Below, in pieces: positions 17,677 to 25,604 of a DNA stretch of 37,039 nt; position 1 is the first letter of the stretch, and each line of letters begins with the position of its first letter. Below the pieces are notes generated by a model, which was not told where the DNA came from, did not search any database, and was given only the letters and a program-made list of their open reading frames with translations. Position numbers and translations under genes: made by a program. Origin of the DNA: Rhodospirillaceae bacterium (lineage in GTDB: Bacteria > Pseudomonadota > Alphaproteobacteria > CADEGL01); NCBI GenBank assembly GCA_018699755.1, contig JABIRQ010000113.1, positions 1-37,039 of the forward strand, in the 5' to 3' direction.

Positions 17677-17731
17677 AGCTCACCACCAGGCCCAGCAGGC
17701 AAACCAGCAGGAAGACGATCAGGTGCGGCAC
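17666..17731 (-). CDS. Possible 21-aa hydrophobic small protein
   Basis: Starting at GTG 17731, two bases after the pgeF stop, a frame encodes MPHLIVFLLVCLLGLVVSCV plus one Leu and ends in TAG at 17666, overlapping the lipoprotein start by 11 bases. It would be a single membrane-spanning peptide. There is no independent ribosome site, so translation would depend on coupling from pgeF, and the frame could serve mainly to pass ribosomes to the lipoprotein gene. It may also be chance, since it lies in another gene's leader. Confidence 0.4.
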   Translation of the reverse strand: MPHLIVFLLVCLLGLVVSCVL

Positions 17732-17733
17732 GG

Positions 17734-18555
17734 CTAGTCGACGAGGGCGATGGCCGAAAGGCCGCTGCCGAAACGGCGGTCGCCTTCCAGGCAGGCCCGG
17801 CGATAGCTGAAAAAACTCTCCGCCTCGGCGCAGGTGTCGCGGGCGACCGCCGCGACGGCGGCGAGCCCGGCCCGTTCCAGCCGCGCCGCGAGATAGCCGG
17901 GTAAGTCGAACAGGAAATGCCCCGCGCGCGCCGCCGGACGGAAGAAGCGCAGATTGGCCTGGTCCTGGTCTCGGAAGAGTTGGGGGAATTCGGGTCCGAC
18001 CTCGTAGGACTCCTGCTGGATGCAAGGTCCGATCGCCGCGACGGTGCGGCCGGCCTCCGCGCCCAGCCCGGCCATCGCATCGAGGGTCGCCTCGGCCACG
18101 CCGTCGAGCGCGCCGCGCCAGCCGGCATGGGCGGCGCCCACCACTCCGGCCTCGGCATCGGCGAACAACAAGGGCGCGCAATCGGCCGTCAGCACGCCCA
18201 GCACGACCCCCGGGCGGTCCGTCACCAGGGCGTCGGCCTCCGGGCCTTCTCCGACCGCCCAAGGAGCGTCGACCCGGGCGACCGTCCGGCCATGGACCTG
18301 GCGCAGGGTGCACAGGGCCTCGCCCGCCAGGCCGAAGGCGGCGGCGGCACGGCGCCGGTTTTCCAGCACATTGGCGCGCGGCTCGCCGTCGCGAAACCCG
18401 CAGTTGAGGCTGTCGAACGGGGCGGGGCTGACTCCGCCCTTGCGGGTGAAGAAGGCATGGCGCAGGCCGGCGGCCGAGGCCAGGACCGGCTCGCTCACAT
18501 GGTCCGGCGCAGGGTCCGAAACGCCGTCCGACAAGCTGTCCGCTCTAGTGCTCAC
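17734..18555 (-). CDS. pgeF: Peptidoglycan editing factor PgeF (YfiH, 'polyphenol oxidase' family)
   Basis: A 273-aa protein of the YfiH/DUF152 family. Its signatures are FFTRKGGVS at the N-terminus, QVHGR, LTADCAPLLFAD (Cys ligand), AAHAGWRG (His ligand) and GPCIQQESYEVG (Cys), which form the metal site. In E. coli the protein removes wrongly incorporated L-serine from peptidoglycan precursors; older annotation calls it laccase. The start is GTG 18555. It lies 15 bases after the M24-fold gene and belongs with the envelope genes lgt and hldD upstream. Confidence 0.94.
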   Translation of the reverse strand: MSTRADSLSDGVSDPAPDHVSEPVLASAAGLRHAFFTRKGGVSPAPFDSLNCGFRDGEPRANVLENRRRAAAAFGLAGEALCTLRQVHGRTVARVDAPWAVGEGPEADALVTDRPGVVLGVLTADCAPLLFADAEAGVVGAAHAGWRGALDGVAEATLDAMAGLGAEAGRTVAAIGPCIQQESYEVGPEFPQLFRDQDQANLRFFRPAARAGHFLFDLPGYLAARLERAGLAAVAAVARDTCAEAESFFSYRRACLEGDRRFGSGLSAIALVD

Positions 18556-18570
18556 GCCGCGCCATCGCCC

Positions 18571-19731
18571 TCAACCGTTCGCCACCAGATCCATCGGCAT
18601 CTTGGAGAGGCATTCGCCGCCCCTCTCCGTCACGATGTAGGTCTGGCCGGGGCATTGGGCATGGGTGCCGTCCTTCGTGCGCACGACGGTATGGATGAAC
18701 AGCACCATACCCGGCCGGACCTCCTGATCGTTGCCGGGCCAGAACATGGGCCAGTCCATCCAGGTCGGCGGGAAGGTCGCGCCCAGGCTGTAGCCGGTTG
18801 CGCCCATCGGCTCGTAGCCCCCGCGCCGGACCACCTCGGCATGGGCGTCGTAGACCTCACCGAAGCTGTTGCCGGGCTTGAGCTGGGCGGCCGAGGCCCG
18901 ATGCGCGTCGACGGCCACTTTGTGGATGTCCTTCTGTTTGGCCGTCGGCTTGCCGGTCAGGATCGTGCGCATCATCGCCGCGTGGTAGTAGCGGTAGGCG
19001 CCGGCCCATTCGATCGTCATCTGGTCTTTCTTGGCGAGGCGGCGGCGGCCGGTGACGTAGCGCCCGACGACCGCGCGCTCGCCCGAATTGATGATGAACT
19101 CGTTGCCGGAATAGTCGCCGTCGCCCTTGAAGACGGCGCCCTGCATCGCGGCCAGGATATCGCCCTCCCAGGCGCCCGGGATGGACAGGCGGTTGGCCTC
19201 GGCCAGGGCGGCGTCGGCCAGGGCGCCTGCCCTGCGGCAATAGTCCAGTTCCGCCGGGCTCTTGATCACGCGCAGGCGGGTGACGAGGTCGGACGCGTCC
19301 TCGAGATTGCAGAAGCCGGTCATCGCGGCCTGGACCTGCCCGTGCAGCAGGCCGGTCAGGCCGTAGGCGTCGAGTTCGATCCCCAGGCGCTTGCCGCGGC
19401 AGCCATGCTCCTCCAGCACCGCGCGCAGGTCGAGGGCCGGGTTGGCGTCGGGCAGATTGTGCCAGGGCCGGATGTCGTCGAGCACGGAGACGAGCCGGGC
19501 GATCAGCACGTCGGGCATGCGCGTCAGCAGGGTCATCTTGCCGTCCGCGCCCATGTAGAGGCACTGGAAGAAGCAGTAGCCGAAGCTGGCATAGCCGGAG
19601 AGGTAATACATGCTCTCCTGTCGGAACATCAGCAGGCCGTCGAGTTTGCGTTCGGCCAGAGCCTTGCGGGCGCGCTTCTGACGCTCCGCATACTCCTTTT
19701 TGGTGAAGTGCAGATCCATTTCCATCCCCAT
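18571..19731 (-). CDS. M24-fold (pita-bread) protein, creatinase/ectoine-hydrolase-like
   Basis: The 386-aa protein has a creatinase N-terminal domain (residues about 10-150, including MYYLSGYASFGYCFF) and a pita-bread catalytic domain. The five metal ligands of Xaa-Pro peptidases are not kept: the first Asp region reads TIEWAGAYRYYHAAMMRT (Glu241, His250), the GHGIG histidine is Tyr314 in GYSLG, and the EPG glutamate is His347 in LFIHTVV. This points to a metal-independent enzyme like creatinase or DoeA-type ectoine hydrolase rather than an aminopeptidase. Three ATGs (19731, 19725, 19719) are possible; GGGGATGGAA before 19719 may favour the last. It lies 15 bases before pgeF. Confidence 0.85.
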   Translation of the reverse strand: MGMEMDLHFTKKEYAERQKRARKALAERKLDGLLMFRQESMYYLSGYASFGYCFFQCLYMGADGKMTLLTRMPDVLIARLVSVLDDIRPWHNLPDANPALDLRAVLEEHGCRGKRLGIELDAYGLTGLLHGQVQAAMTGFCNLEDASDLVTRLRVIKSPAELDYCRRAGALADAALAEANRLSIPGAWEGDILAAMQGAVFKGDGDYSGNEFIINSGERAVVGRYVTGRRRLAKKDQMTIEWAGAYRYYHAAMMRTILTGKPTAKQKDIHKVAVDAHRASAAQLKPGNSFGEVYDAHAEVVRRGGYEPMGATGYSLGATFPPTWMDWPMFWPGNDQEVRPGMVLFIHTVVRTKDGTHAQCPGQTYIVTERGGECLSKMPMDLVANG

Positions 19732-19852
19732 TCCAAGGGCCGGCGGAGGCCGAATGGAGCGGCGCGTCCGGCGCGCGCGAAGACTACCGCCCGAAGCCCG
19801 GCCCCGGCAACGGGCGATGTCCCTGCGGGCGGGCCGGTTTTGATATTTTCTT

Positions 19853-19880
19853 GCGGGGTGAGGTGGGGTTTGCACCCCGC
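19853..19880 (-). promoter_or_regulatory. Hairpin between midA-like gene and M24-fold gene
   Basis: On the minus strand GCGGGGTG and CACCCCGC form an 8-bp stem around a 12-base loop, 10 bases after the methyltransferase stop and followed by an A/T-rich tract. It could be a partial terminator or processing site that separates the upstream and downstream parts of this gene string. The rest of 19732-19889 shows no gene. Confidence 0.4.
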
Positions 19881-19889
19881 TGGCTTGCT

Positions 19890-20966
19890 CTATCCGAATC
19901 CCGCCGGCACGGGGCCATCGGGGGCGGCGAGGGCCATCGCCTTGAACAGGCGGCCCATGCGGGCCGGGCTGCACAAGCGGTCGAGGGCCGCATCGACCTC
20001 GCCCGCGCGCTTCGGCCCGCTTGCGCGGCTCAAGGCCTCGGCCCGGGCGCCGATGCCCAGGGCGGCGAGGAACTCGGCCTGGGCGACCGGGCCGTGGACA
20101 GCCGCGCCGGCCGCGCGCGCGGTGCGGGCGAAAGCGGCGAAATCGACATGGGCGGTCAGGTCGGCCTCGCCCGGATCGGTCAACGGGTCCGCGTAAACGT
20201 GGCTCCGCACCGCTTGCAAGGTTTCGCCGGGCGCGCTTTCCAGATGGCCGTAATCGATGAAGAGGGCGGCCCCGCCGTGGCGCAGCAGGCGCGCGGTGAC
20301 GGCGGCGGCGACCTCGTCGGCGGCGGGGCGCAGCTCGACCAGACCGCCGATCGGGGCGTCGGCGGCGAAAGCGGGCGCCTCGACCGGGGCCGCGCCGGGA
20401 ACGAAGGCCAGGCCGCCATCCGCCACCGCCACCATGCGTTCGCGCCAGCCTGCCGCGGTGCGCAGGATCTGGCGGACGGGCAGAGCGTCCAGCAACTCGT
20501 TGGCGATCAGCAGGAGCGGACCGCCCGGCACCGTCCCGATATCGTCGTGCCAGACCGGGGCGGCCCCGGTTTCGAGACCGGCCAGGGCCTCGGCCTGGCG
20601 CGCGCGCAGGACTGGGCTGGTCTCGACCAGATGCAACCGAATCGCGTCGCGAAAGCCGGGCAGGGCGGCGGCGGCGCGCAAGGCGTCGGCCATCAGGGTG
20701 CCCCGGCCCGGCCCCATCTCGACCAGCAGCACCGGATCGGGCCGTGCCATGCGGTCCCACAGATCGGCGCACCATAGGCCGATCAATTCACCGAACATCT
20801 GGCTGATTTCGGGCGCGGTGACGAAATCGCCGGCCGCGCCCAGGGGGTCGCGGGTGATGTAGTAGCCGTGGTCGGGATGGCCCAGGCATTCGGCCATATA
20901 GCGGAGGACCGGGATCGGCCCCTCGGCCGCGATGACGGCGCGCAGGTGCCGTTCGAGCGGGGTCAC
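19890..20966 (-). CDS. SAM-dependent methyltransferase, MidA/NDUFAF7 family
   Basis: The 358-aa protein matches the DUF185/MidA family: GHPDHGYYITRDPLGAAGDF, FVTAPEISQMFGELIGLW, then the SAM-binding LLVEMGPGRGTLMADALRA, LLLIANELLDALPV and ALFIDYGH. The mitochondrial member NDUFAF7 methylates an arginine of a complex I subunit during assembly; the bacterial target is less certain. The start is GTG 20966, which overlaps the lgt stop in a GTGA arrangement, so translation is coupled. The pair lgt-midA is common in alphaproteobacteria. Confidence 0.92.
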   Translation of the reverse strand: MTPLERHLRAVIAAEGPIPVLRYMAECLGHPDHGYYITRDPLGAAGDFVTAPEISQMFGELIGLWCADLWDRMARPDPVLLVEMGPGRGTLMADALRAAAALPGFRDAIRLHLVETSPVLRARQAEALAGLETGAAPVWHDDIGTVPGGPLLLIANELLDALPVRQILRTAAGWRERMVAVADGGLAFVPGAAPVEAPAFAADAPIGGLVELRPAADEVAAAVTARLLRHGGAALFIDYGHLESAPGETLQAVRSHVYADPLTDPGEADLTAHVDFAAFARTARAAGAAVHGPVAQAEFLAALGIGARAEALSRASGPKRAGEVDAALDRLCSPARMGRLFKAMALAAPDGPVPAGFG

Positions 20967-21763
20967 GCCCGCTTGCGCGCCCAGATGAAGATGGCGAGGC
21001 CGATCAGCACCATGGGCACGGAGAGGATCTGGCCCATCGTCACCGGCCCGATCAGGAAGCCGAGATGGGCGTCCGGCTCGCGAAAGAATTCGGCGGTCGT
21101 GCGCGCCAGGCCGTAGCCCATGACGAAACAGCCCATCAGGGCGCCAGGGGTGTCCTTGAGGCGGGTCAGGCTGAACAGCAGGTGCATGATCAGGAACAGG
21201 ACGAGTCCCTCCAGCGCGGCTTCGTAGAGCTGGCTGGGATGGCGCGGCGCTTGGAGCGGATCGGTCGGGAAGACCATTGCCCAGGGGACCTCGGTCGCCC
21301 GGCCGTAGAGTTCGCCGTTCACGAAATTCGCGAGGCGGCCGAAGAACAGGCCGATCGGCGCGGCCACGCCCAGCAGGTCGCCCAGGCGCAGATAGGCGAT
21401 GTCGTTCTTGCGGCAGAACAGGATGGCGGCGATCACGACCCCCAGGAAGCCGCCATGGAAGGACATGCCGCCCTGCCAGACCGCCAGCGCCTCGGCGGGG
21501 TTCTCGAGGTAGTAGCCGGGCCGATAGAACAGGACATAGCCCAGCCGCCCGCCCAGCACGACGGCGATGGTCGCCCAGGCCAGGAAATCGTCGATCTTGA
21601 CCGGGTTCGGCCCGCCCGGTTGGCGCACCGTGGCCCAGCGCATATAGCGCCAAGCCAGGATCAGCCCGGCGATATAGGACAGGGCGTACCAGCGGATCGC
21701 CAGGGGCCCGATCTCGATCAGCACCGGATCGATAGCCGGGTAGGGCAGGGTCAGCAGGCTCAC
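20963..21763 (-). CDS. lgt: Prolipoprotein diacylglyceryl transferase
   Basis: Lgt transfers diacylglycerol from phosphatidylglycerol to the lipobox cysteine of prelipoproteins in the inner membrane. The 266-aa protein has seven hydrophobic segments and the conserved blocks IRWYALSYIAGL, GGRLGYVLFYRP, QGGMSFHGGFLG, the Lgt signature GRLANFVNGELYGR and RHPSQLYEA. It lies 15 bases after hldD and overlaps the methyltransferase gene. Confidence 0.97.
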   Translation of the reverse strand: MSLLTLPYPAIDPVLIEIGPLAIRWYALSYIAGLILAWRYMRWATVRQPGGPNPVKIDDFLAWATIAVVLGGRLGYVLFYRPGYYLENPAEALAVWQGGMSFHGGFLGVVIAAILFCRKNDIAYLRLGDLLGVAAPIGLFFGRLANFVNGELYGRATEVPWAMVFPTDPLQAPRHPSQLYEAALEGLVLFLIMHLLFSLTRLKDTPGALMGCFVMGYGLARTTAEFFREPDAHLGFLIGPVTMGQILSVPMVLIGLAIFIWARKRA

Positions 21764-21778
21764 GGCGTGGGGTCCGGC

Positions 21779-22765
21779 CTAGAAATAGGGGTCCTCGGCG
21801 GAGAGATAGCCGCCGATATAGGCGGCCACCCCGTCTTCCAAGGTGGTGAAGGGGGCGTCGTAGCCGGCGTCGCGCAGGCGGTCCATGCGCGCTTCGGTGA
21901 AATACTGGTATTTGGCGCGGATCGCCTCGGGCGTGTCGATATAGCGGATCTTCGGCTCCCGCCCCAGGGCGGCGAAGACCGCGCGGGCCAGGTCGCCGAA
22001 GCTGCGCGCCTTGCCCGTGCCCAGGTTGAACAGGCCCGAGACCTCCGGATGGTCGAGCAGCCAGAGCACGACCGCCGCGCAATCCCCGACCCAGACGAAA
22101 TCGCGCATCTGCCCGCCGTCCGGATAGTCCGGGTTGTGCGAGCGGAAGAGTGTCGCCGGTTCGCCCGCCGCGATCTGTTCGTGGAGCTGCTCGACGACGC
22201 TGCGCATGCCGTCCTTGTGATACTCGTTCGGCCCGTAGACGTTGAAGAATTTGAGGCTGGCCCATTGCGGCGGCACCCGGCCGCCCTCAGCGACCACACG
22301 GGCGATGCGCCGGTCGACGACATGCTTGCTCCAGCCATAGGCGTTGAGGGGGCGGAGGGCCGCCAGGCCTTCGGGCGAGCCGTCGTCGTCGAAGCCGGCC
22401 GCGCCGTCGCCGTAGGTCGCCGCCGAGGAGGCATGGATCAACGGCACGCCATGCGCCGCGCACCAGTCCCACAGGTCCAGGGTGAAGCGCACGTTCTCGC
22501 GCACCAGCAGGTCGGCGTTGGTCTCGGTCGTCGCCGAGATTGCGCCCATATGGAGGATTGCCGAGACTCGGTAGCCATGGGCTTTGAGGAAGTCGAACAG
22601 GGCCTCAGGGGCGACGATATCCGCCAGCTCTCGCTTGGCGATATTGCGCCATTTCCCGTCCGTGCCCAGGCGGTCGCAAACGACGATTTCCCCATCGCCG
22701 CGCGCCTCGAGGGCCGCGACAAGGTTGGAGCCGATGAATCCGGCGCCGCCGGTGACGATGATCAT
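21779..22765 (-). CDS. hldD: ADP-L-glycero-D-manno-heptose-6-epimerase
   Basis: HldD inverts C6 of ADP-heptose to give the sugar donor for lipopolysaccharide inner core. The 328-aa protein begins MIIVTGGAGFIGSNLVAALE (NADP-binding GGxGFIGS), has VCDRLGTDGKWRNI specific to this family, the SSAATYGDG active-site region and YGWSKHVVD (YxxxK). ATG 22765 follows GAAGGCGGC; an upstream in-frame extension to 22837 is unlikely. The presence of HldD indicates a heptose-containing lipopolysaccharide. Confidence 0.95.
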   Translation of the reverse strand: MIIVTGGAGFIGSNLVAALEARGDGEIVVCDRLGTDGKWRNIAKRELADIVAPEALFDFLKAHGYRVSAILHMGAISATTETNADLLVRENVRFTLDLWDWCAAHGVPLIHASSAATYGDGAAGFDDDGSPEGLAALRPLNAYGWSKHVVDRRIARVVAEGGRVPPQWASLKFFNVYGPNEYHKDGMRSVVEQLHEQIAAGEPATLFRSHNPDYPDGGQMRDFVWVGDCAAVVLWLLDHPEVSGLFNLGTGKARSFGDLARAVFAALGREPKIRYIDTPEAIRAKYQYFTEARMDRLRDAGYDAPFTTLEDGVAAYIGGYLSAEDPYF

Positions 22766-22913
22766 GCCGCCTTCGTAAAACTCCACGGGGGTCGCCAAAG
22801 ACCGTCCGTTATAGGCGCGGGGCCGCCGCGGCGGCAAGCCGGCGCGGTTGCGGGCGGCCCCCGCGCGGCTTCATACTTCACCCGACCCATTCCTCCGGCG
22901 GAAGCGAGAGACG

Positions 22914-23195
22914 ATGCAGACGCGCAACCCCATCCTCGACGATCTGGCCCGCGTGGCGAGCGGCGGCCTCGGCGTGCTCGCCGGCCTGCGCGACGAGATC
23001 GACGGCCTGATCCGCCAGCAGCTTCAGCGCCGCATGGACGGCATGGAACTGGTGAACCGCGAGGAATTCGAGGCGGTCAAGGCCATGGCGTCCAAAGCGC
23101 GGGAAGAGCAGGAGCGCCTGACCGCCCGCATCGAAGCTTTGGAAGCGGCGCTGGCCGAAGCCAAACCCGCCAAGCCGCGCGCCAAAACGAAATAG
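22914..23195 (+). CDS. UbiK-family accessory factor (BMFP/YqiC-like)
   Basis: The 93-aa protein has the short amphipathic N-terminal part (NPILDDLARVASGGLGVLAG) and the trimeric coiled-coil typical of the BMFP/UbiK family (LVNREEFEAVKAMASKAREE, then QERLTARIEALEAALAE), ending in a basic tail. UbiK assists the aerobic ubiquinone biosynthesis complex and binds membranes. The start at ATG 22914 has GAAGCGAGAG upstream. The gene stands alone, divergent from hldD. Confidence 0.85.
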   Translation: MQTRNPILDDLARVASGGLGVLAGLRDEIDGLIRQQLQRRMDGMELVNREEFEAVKAMASKAREEQERLTARIEALEAALAEAKPAKPRAKTK

Positions 23196-23464
23196 GCCGG
23201 CGGGCGGGGTCGGCTTCGGGGCCGCGCCATCCGCCGTCGACCCGGTTTCTATCCACAGCCCGTTCCGAAAAATTCCGCATTCGGCCCGTTTCGGGGGTTG
23301 ATGGGCGATTCGATCCCGACTAGCCTACATCTAGTGGTCATATTGGGGGTCGCGACACAGGATATGCCGATTCGACCGGCCATCTCGTCTTCCCGCGGCG
23401 CCTCCGCCCCACCCGCCTTCCTTCGTCCAGAGACGCGCCCCTTCGGCGCGTAAGGAGCACCGTC

Positions 23465-23968
23465 ATGGCCGGCCTGTCCCTCGAAGACGACCTGCACGCC
23501 CACAACCCCGTCGATCTGTTGGAAGAGATCGTCAGCGCCAACGAGTGGAGTTTCGAACGGATGGGCGAGCATGAGATCGCCGTCTCCTTCGCCGGGCGCT
23601 GGTGCGACTACCAGATGCATTTCGCCTATGCCGAGGAGGTCAGCGCGCTGCAATACACCTGCGCCCTGGACATGCGCGTGCCCAAGGGCAAGAACGCGCC
23701 CCTGGCGGAACTGCTGGCCCTGATCAACGGCAAGATGTGGATCGGCCATTTCGACGTGCTGTGCGACGACGGCATGCCCTGCTTCCGCCAGACCGTGCTG
23801 CTGCGCGGCGCTTCGGGCATGGCGGTCGAACAGGTCGAGGACCTGCTGGATATCGGCGTCAGCGAATGCGAACGCTTCTATCCCGCCTTCCAGTTCGTCA
23901 TCTGGGGCGGGCGCAGCCCGGAGGAAGCGGTCGAGGCCGCCCTGCTGGAGACCGTCGGCGAGGCCTAG
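23465..23968 (+). CDS. YbjN domain-containing protein
   Basis: The 167-aa protein belongs to the YbjN/type III chaperone-like fold: NPVDLLEEIVSANEWSFERM, AVSFAGRWCDYQMHFAYAEE, a middle ALDMRVPKGKNAPLAELLAL and LLDIGVSECERFYPAFQFVI near the end. Such proteins are linked with stress tolerance and motility, without a fixed biochemical role. AAGGAG lies seven bases before ATG 23465, and a perfect 7-bp hairpin (ACGCGCC / GGCGCGT, 23433-23451) directly abuts it, which could affect ribosome access. The 269-base gap upstream has no gene. Confidence 0.88.
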   Translation: MAGLSLEDDLHAHNPVDLLEEIVSANEWSFERMGEHEIAVSFAGRWCDYQMHFAYAEEVSALQYTCALDMRVPKGKNAPLAELLALINGKMWIGHFDVLCDDGMPCFRQTVLLRGASGMAVEQVEDLLDIGVSECERFYPAFQFVIWGGRSPEEAVEAALLETVGEA

Positions 23969-23994
23969 GCGCCGGTCTTCGCCAGCGGCGCTCG

Positions 23995-24104
23995 CCCTTC
24001 GAGACGCTCCTGCGGGGCTCTTCAGGGTGAGGACCTAAGGATGGGGTCGGTCCAAGCTCTATCCTCATCCTGAGGAGCGCGCGCAGCGCGCGTCTCGAAG
24101 GATG
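23995..24104. repeat. Dispersed palindromic repeat, two inverted copies
   Basis: Copy one (cccttcgagacgctcctgcg ... ttcagggtgaggacc, 23995-24035) and copy two (tcctcatcctgaggagcgcg ... gcgcgtctcgaaggatga, about 24062-24104) are inverted with respect to each other and related to those at 5101-5560 and 7032-7092. They lie between the YbjN-like gene and proC and could form a long stem in RNA. Confidence 0.85.
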
Positions 24105-24211
24105 ATTGGCACGACATCCCTGCCCTCCGCACGCATCGAATCGCCACCGGCGTGGCAAATCCATTAGGATGCTGCCGAACCGAATCCCACGAACGCGGGA
24201 GAGTGCGAATC

Positions 24212-25027
24212 ATGGACGGAACCCTGCTTTTGATCGGCGGCGGCAAGATGGGCGGCGCGATGCTGGAGGGCTGGATCGCCCGTGGCCTGCGCCCGGACCA
24301 GGCCATCGTCGTCGAGCCCGACGCCGCCCGTGGCAAGGCCCTGGCCGGGCAGACCGGCGCCAAAACCGCAACCGGCGCCGAGGATCTGCCGGGCGATCTC
24401 TCGCCCGAGGTCGTCGTCGTCGCCGTCAAGCCACAGATGATGGGCGATGTGGTGCCCCATTACCGCCGTTTCGTGCGGCCGGGCTGCGTCTTCCTGTCGA
24501 TCGCGGCGGGCACGACCATCGGCTATTTCGAGACGGTCCTGGGGGCCGAGGCGCGCATCGTTCGCGCCATGCCCAACACCCCGGCGGCGGTCGGCCGGGG
24601 CATGACCGTGGGCTGCCCCAACCGCCATGTCGACGAGACCCAGCGCAAGGCCTGCGACGAATTGCTCCAGGCCATCGGCAAGACCGCCTGGGTCGAGGAC
24701 GAGGCCCTGATGGACGCGGTGACCGGCGTCTCCGGCAGCGGTCCGGCCTATATCTTCCTGCTCGCGGAAAGCCTGGCCAAGGCGGGCGAGGCGGCGGGCC
24801 TGCCGGCGGAACTCGCCAAGACCTTGGCGCGCCAGACCGTGGCCGGGGCGGGCGAACTGCTCTACCAGTCGCCGGAAGAGGCCGCGACCCTGCGCCAGAA
24901 TGTGACCAGCCCGGGCGGCACGACCGCCGAGGCGCTGAAGGTGCTGATGGGCCCTTGGGGCTGGCAGGGGGTGATCGACCGCGCAGTCGCGGCGGCGACC
25001 GAGCGGTCGAAGGAATTGTCCAGCTAG
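24212..25027 (+). CDS. proC: Pyrroline-5-carboxylate reductase
   Basis: ProC reduces pyrroline-5-carboxylate to proline with NAD(P)H. The 271-aa protein begins MDGTLLLIGGGKMGGAMLEG (dinucleotide-binding fold), has VVVAVKPQMM, VRAMPNTPAAVGRGMT, the active-site region ALMDAVTGVSGSGPAYIFLL and the signature NVTSPGGTTAEAL. ATG 24212 is preceded by GGGAGAG. The downstream YbaK-type deacylase begins 15 bases later, so they form a small operon. Confidence 0.96.
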   Translation: MDGTLLLIGGGKMGGAMLEGWIARGLRPDQAIVVEPDAARGKALAGQTGAKTATGAEDLPGDLSPEVVVVAVKPQMMGDVVPHYRRFVRPGCVFLSIAAGTTIGYFETVLGAEARIVRAMPNTPAAVGRGMTVGCPNRHVDETQRKACDELLQAIGKTAWVEDEALMDAVTGVSGSGPAYIFLLAESLAKAGEAAGLPAELAKTLARQTVAGAGELLYQSPEEAATLRQNVTSPGGTTAEALKVLMGPWGWQGVIDRAVAAATERSKELSS

Positions 25028-25042
25028 GGCGGAAGCCAGGGT

Positions 25043-25522
25043 GTGGCGGAAGAACTGAGCGACGGCGCGCAACGGGTCCAGGCGGCCTTGGCCGGTTTCG
25101 GCCTGGGTTTCGAAGTGGTGGAGTTCGGCCAATCGACCCGGACCTCGGTCGAGGCCGCGGCGGCGATCGGCTGCGCGGTCGCCCAGATCGCCAAATCCAT
25201 CGTCTTCCGCATCAAGAGCCAGGACCGCCCGCTGATGGTGGTCGCCAGCGGAAGCAATCGGATCGACGAGAAGAAGCTCCGCGACCTAATCGGCGAGAAG
25301 CCGGGCAAGGCCGATGCCGATTTCGTGCGCGCCCGCACCGGCTATGTCATCGGCGGGGTGCCGCCGCTCGGCCATCGCGAGACGATCGAGACCCTGGTCG
25401 ACGAGGACCTGTTCCGCTTCGAGGAGATCTGGGCCGCCGCCGGCACGCCCCGCGCCGTCTTCCGCCTGACCCCGGCGCAGCTTTTGCGCATCACCGGCGG
25501 GCGCAAGGTGCCGGTCGCCTGA
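25043..25522 (+). CDS. YbaK/ProX-type aminoacyl-tRNA deacylase
   Basis: The 159-aa protein has the YbaK fold signatures: the conserved Lys in AQIAKSIVFRI, the segment VVASGSNRIDEKKL, and GYVIGGVPPLGH near the substrate pocket. Such enzymes hydrolyse mischarged tRNA, for example Cys-tRNA(Pro) or Ala-tRNA(Pro), in the cytosol. Its position right after proC supports a link with proline metabolism or proline coding fidelity. The start is GTG 25043 with AGG just upstream. Confidence 0.9.
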   Translation: MAEELSDGAQRVQAALAGFGLGFEVVEFGQSTRTSVEAAAAIGCAVAQIAKSIVFRIKSQDRPLMVVASGSNRIDEKKLRDLIGEKPGKADADFVRARTGYVIGGVPPLGHRETIETLVDEDLFRFEEIWAAAGTPRAVFRLTPAQLLRITGGRKVPVA

Positions 25523-25537
25523 GAGGCTTTTCCCCGG

Positions 25538-25566
25538 TTGCGCGCCGAATCGGAACGGGCGATAGT
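25538..25566 (+). promoter_or_regulatory. Candidate promoter of the small-ORF transcript
   Basis: TTGCGC (25538-25543) and GATAGT (25561-25566) are separated by exactly 17 bases and lie 15 bases after the deacylase stop. The -10 matches the sigma-70 consensus at four positions, the -35 at three. The predicted start near 25573 would give a transcript of about 200 bases ending at the terminator at 25772. Confidence 0.4.
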
Positions 25567-25604
25567 TTCGCCTTCGGAATCAACAACGGAAAGGAGGTGA
25601 TCCA

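Noticed and set aside
18571..20775. 734-codon minus-strand ORF fusing the M24-fold protein to upstream sequence
   Set aside because: The part before about 19731 runs in the wrong frame through the methyltransferase gene; it is not a fusion protein.
20963..22265. Very long minus-strand frame (19890-22265) joining the methyltransferase to an upstream reading
   Set aside because: Upstream of 20966 it reads through lgt and hldD in the wrong frame; GTG 20966 is the natural start.
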